Positions 63,640 to 64,000 of a DNA stretch of 64,000 bases are shown here, piece after piece; positions within the stretch are counted from its first letter, which is position 1, and each line of letters opens with the position of its first letter. Origin of the DNA: Trichuris trichiura. Lineage: Eukaryota; Nematoda; Enoplea; Trichinellida; Trichuridae. The notes under the pieces are model-generated. The model was not told the DNA's origin. It made no database searches and was given only the letters and a program-made list of their open reading frames with translations. The DNA lies in contig JBAJFE010000023.1 of NCBI GenBank assembly GCA_037903355.1, positions 1,860,001-1,924,000 on the forward strand. The letters are read 5' to 3'. A program made the translations under genes and the position numbers.

Positions 63640-64000
63640 TATTATTATTCCGTAGCTTTCGGGTCAAACGAGACCCGTCTTCAGCGGTGTTAATATAAAG
63701 CAATGACGTAACGAAAATTCACGGTGTTAAAATGATGTAACGGGTGTTGCGAGGGGATGTTTTAACTGCTTAAAGTCAAATGCTTTAAAGTAGATTTCAT
63801 TGTGTCCTCATCTTCTGTCTGTCAGCTAGCTGATTTTGTTGTGGATATGTGTTGTTCTTCAGAAATTTCTTTTTAAGGTGCTTCTCCATTTGGTTAGTTT
63901 TGATCCGTAGTTTTTTTTTGTTTTCTTTCTTGTGTTTAGTCAAGTGAGCACCCGCTTTAAATGCTGCTCACTTGACTAAACACAAGAAAGAAAACAAAAA
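63640..64000. mobile_element. foldback element G, cut by the window end
   Basis: 63915-63950 and 63964-64000 are exact inverted copies around a 13-nt loop, and the right arm runs off the window. A hammerhead-like core at 63650-63687 should lie in the left arm, so the full element would be about 0.6-0.7 kb. The outer boundary and target duplication cannot be seen. Confidence 0.7.
63650..63687 (-). ncRNA. hammerhead-ribozyme-like motif (element G)
   Basis: Minus strand: CCG, CUGAAGA, C, helix II GGGUC/GACCC with a short loop, GAA, the palindrome AGCU, A at the cleavage position, CGG. Helix I (CCG/CGG) pairs. This is the same layout as elements A and E with different helix sequences. Confidence 0.65.

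Overview
The window is a piece of a eukaryotic nuclear genome, most likely from a nematode or a close relative. The genes are split by many short GT-AG introns (about 35-70 nt in the compact genes), the gene-poor DNA is AT-rich, and one hairpin carries TTAGGC repeats, the nematode telomere unit. A secreted CAP-domain protein with a Cys-rich module and C-terminal repeats fits this but does not prove it. I cannot name the species.

Layout. 0-4.6 kb: two weak coding candidates and a short tandem repeat. 4.6-5.5 kb (minus): a calmodulin-like protein with four EF-hands. 6.8-7.6 kb (minus): phase-compatible exons of an unrecognised gene. 7.87-10.19 kb: a complete pogo/Tigger DNA transposon with an intact 501-aa transposase and a C-terminal PCNA-box motif. 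13.75-16.88 kb (minus): a 12-exon kinesin-14 (KIFC1/ncd type), 731 aa. 18.89-21.29 kb (minus): an 8-exon GH29 alpha-L-fucosidase, 466 aa. 22.9-35.98 kb: gene-poor DNA holding a cluster of foldback elements, a tandem duplication and a (GT)188 microsatellite. 37.99-42.00 kb (plus): a 6-exon secreted CAP protein, 346 aa. 42.66-49.3 kb (minus): a xanthine dehydrogenase gene, complete except for its first exon. 49.3-64 kb: almost gene-free, with palindromes and more foldback elements.

The most interesting signal is a set of small (about 320-445 bp) foldback elements. Each has long inverted arms, a 35-50 nt single-copy tail on one side only, flanking direct repeats of 11-15 bp, and inside the arms a hammerhead-ribozyme-like core (CUGAnGA, helix II, GAAA, then palindromic AGCU or ACGU). 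Helices I and II change in sequence between families but keep their base pairing. Inverted terminal repeats, a short one-sided tail, a target duplication and a minimal hammerhead together match Penelope-like retroelements. I read these as non-autonomous derivatives that have kept the ribozyme and lost all coding capacity.

The protein-coding genes are unrelated to one another (mitotic motor, lysosomal glycosidase, purine catabolism, secreted CAP protein, calcium sensor). There is no sign that they work together.
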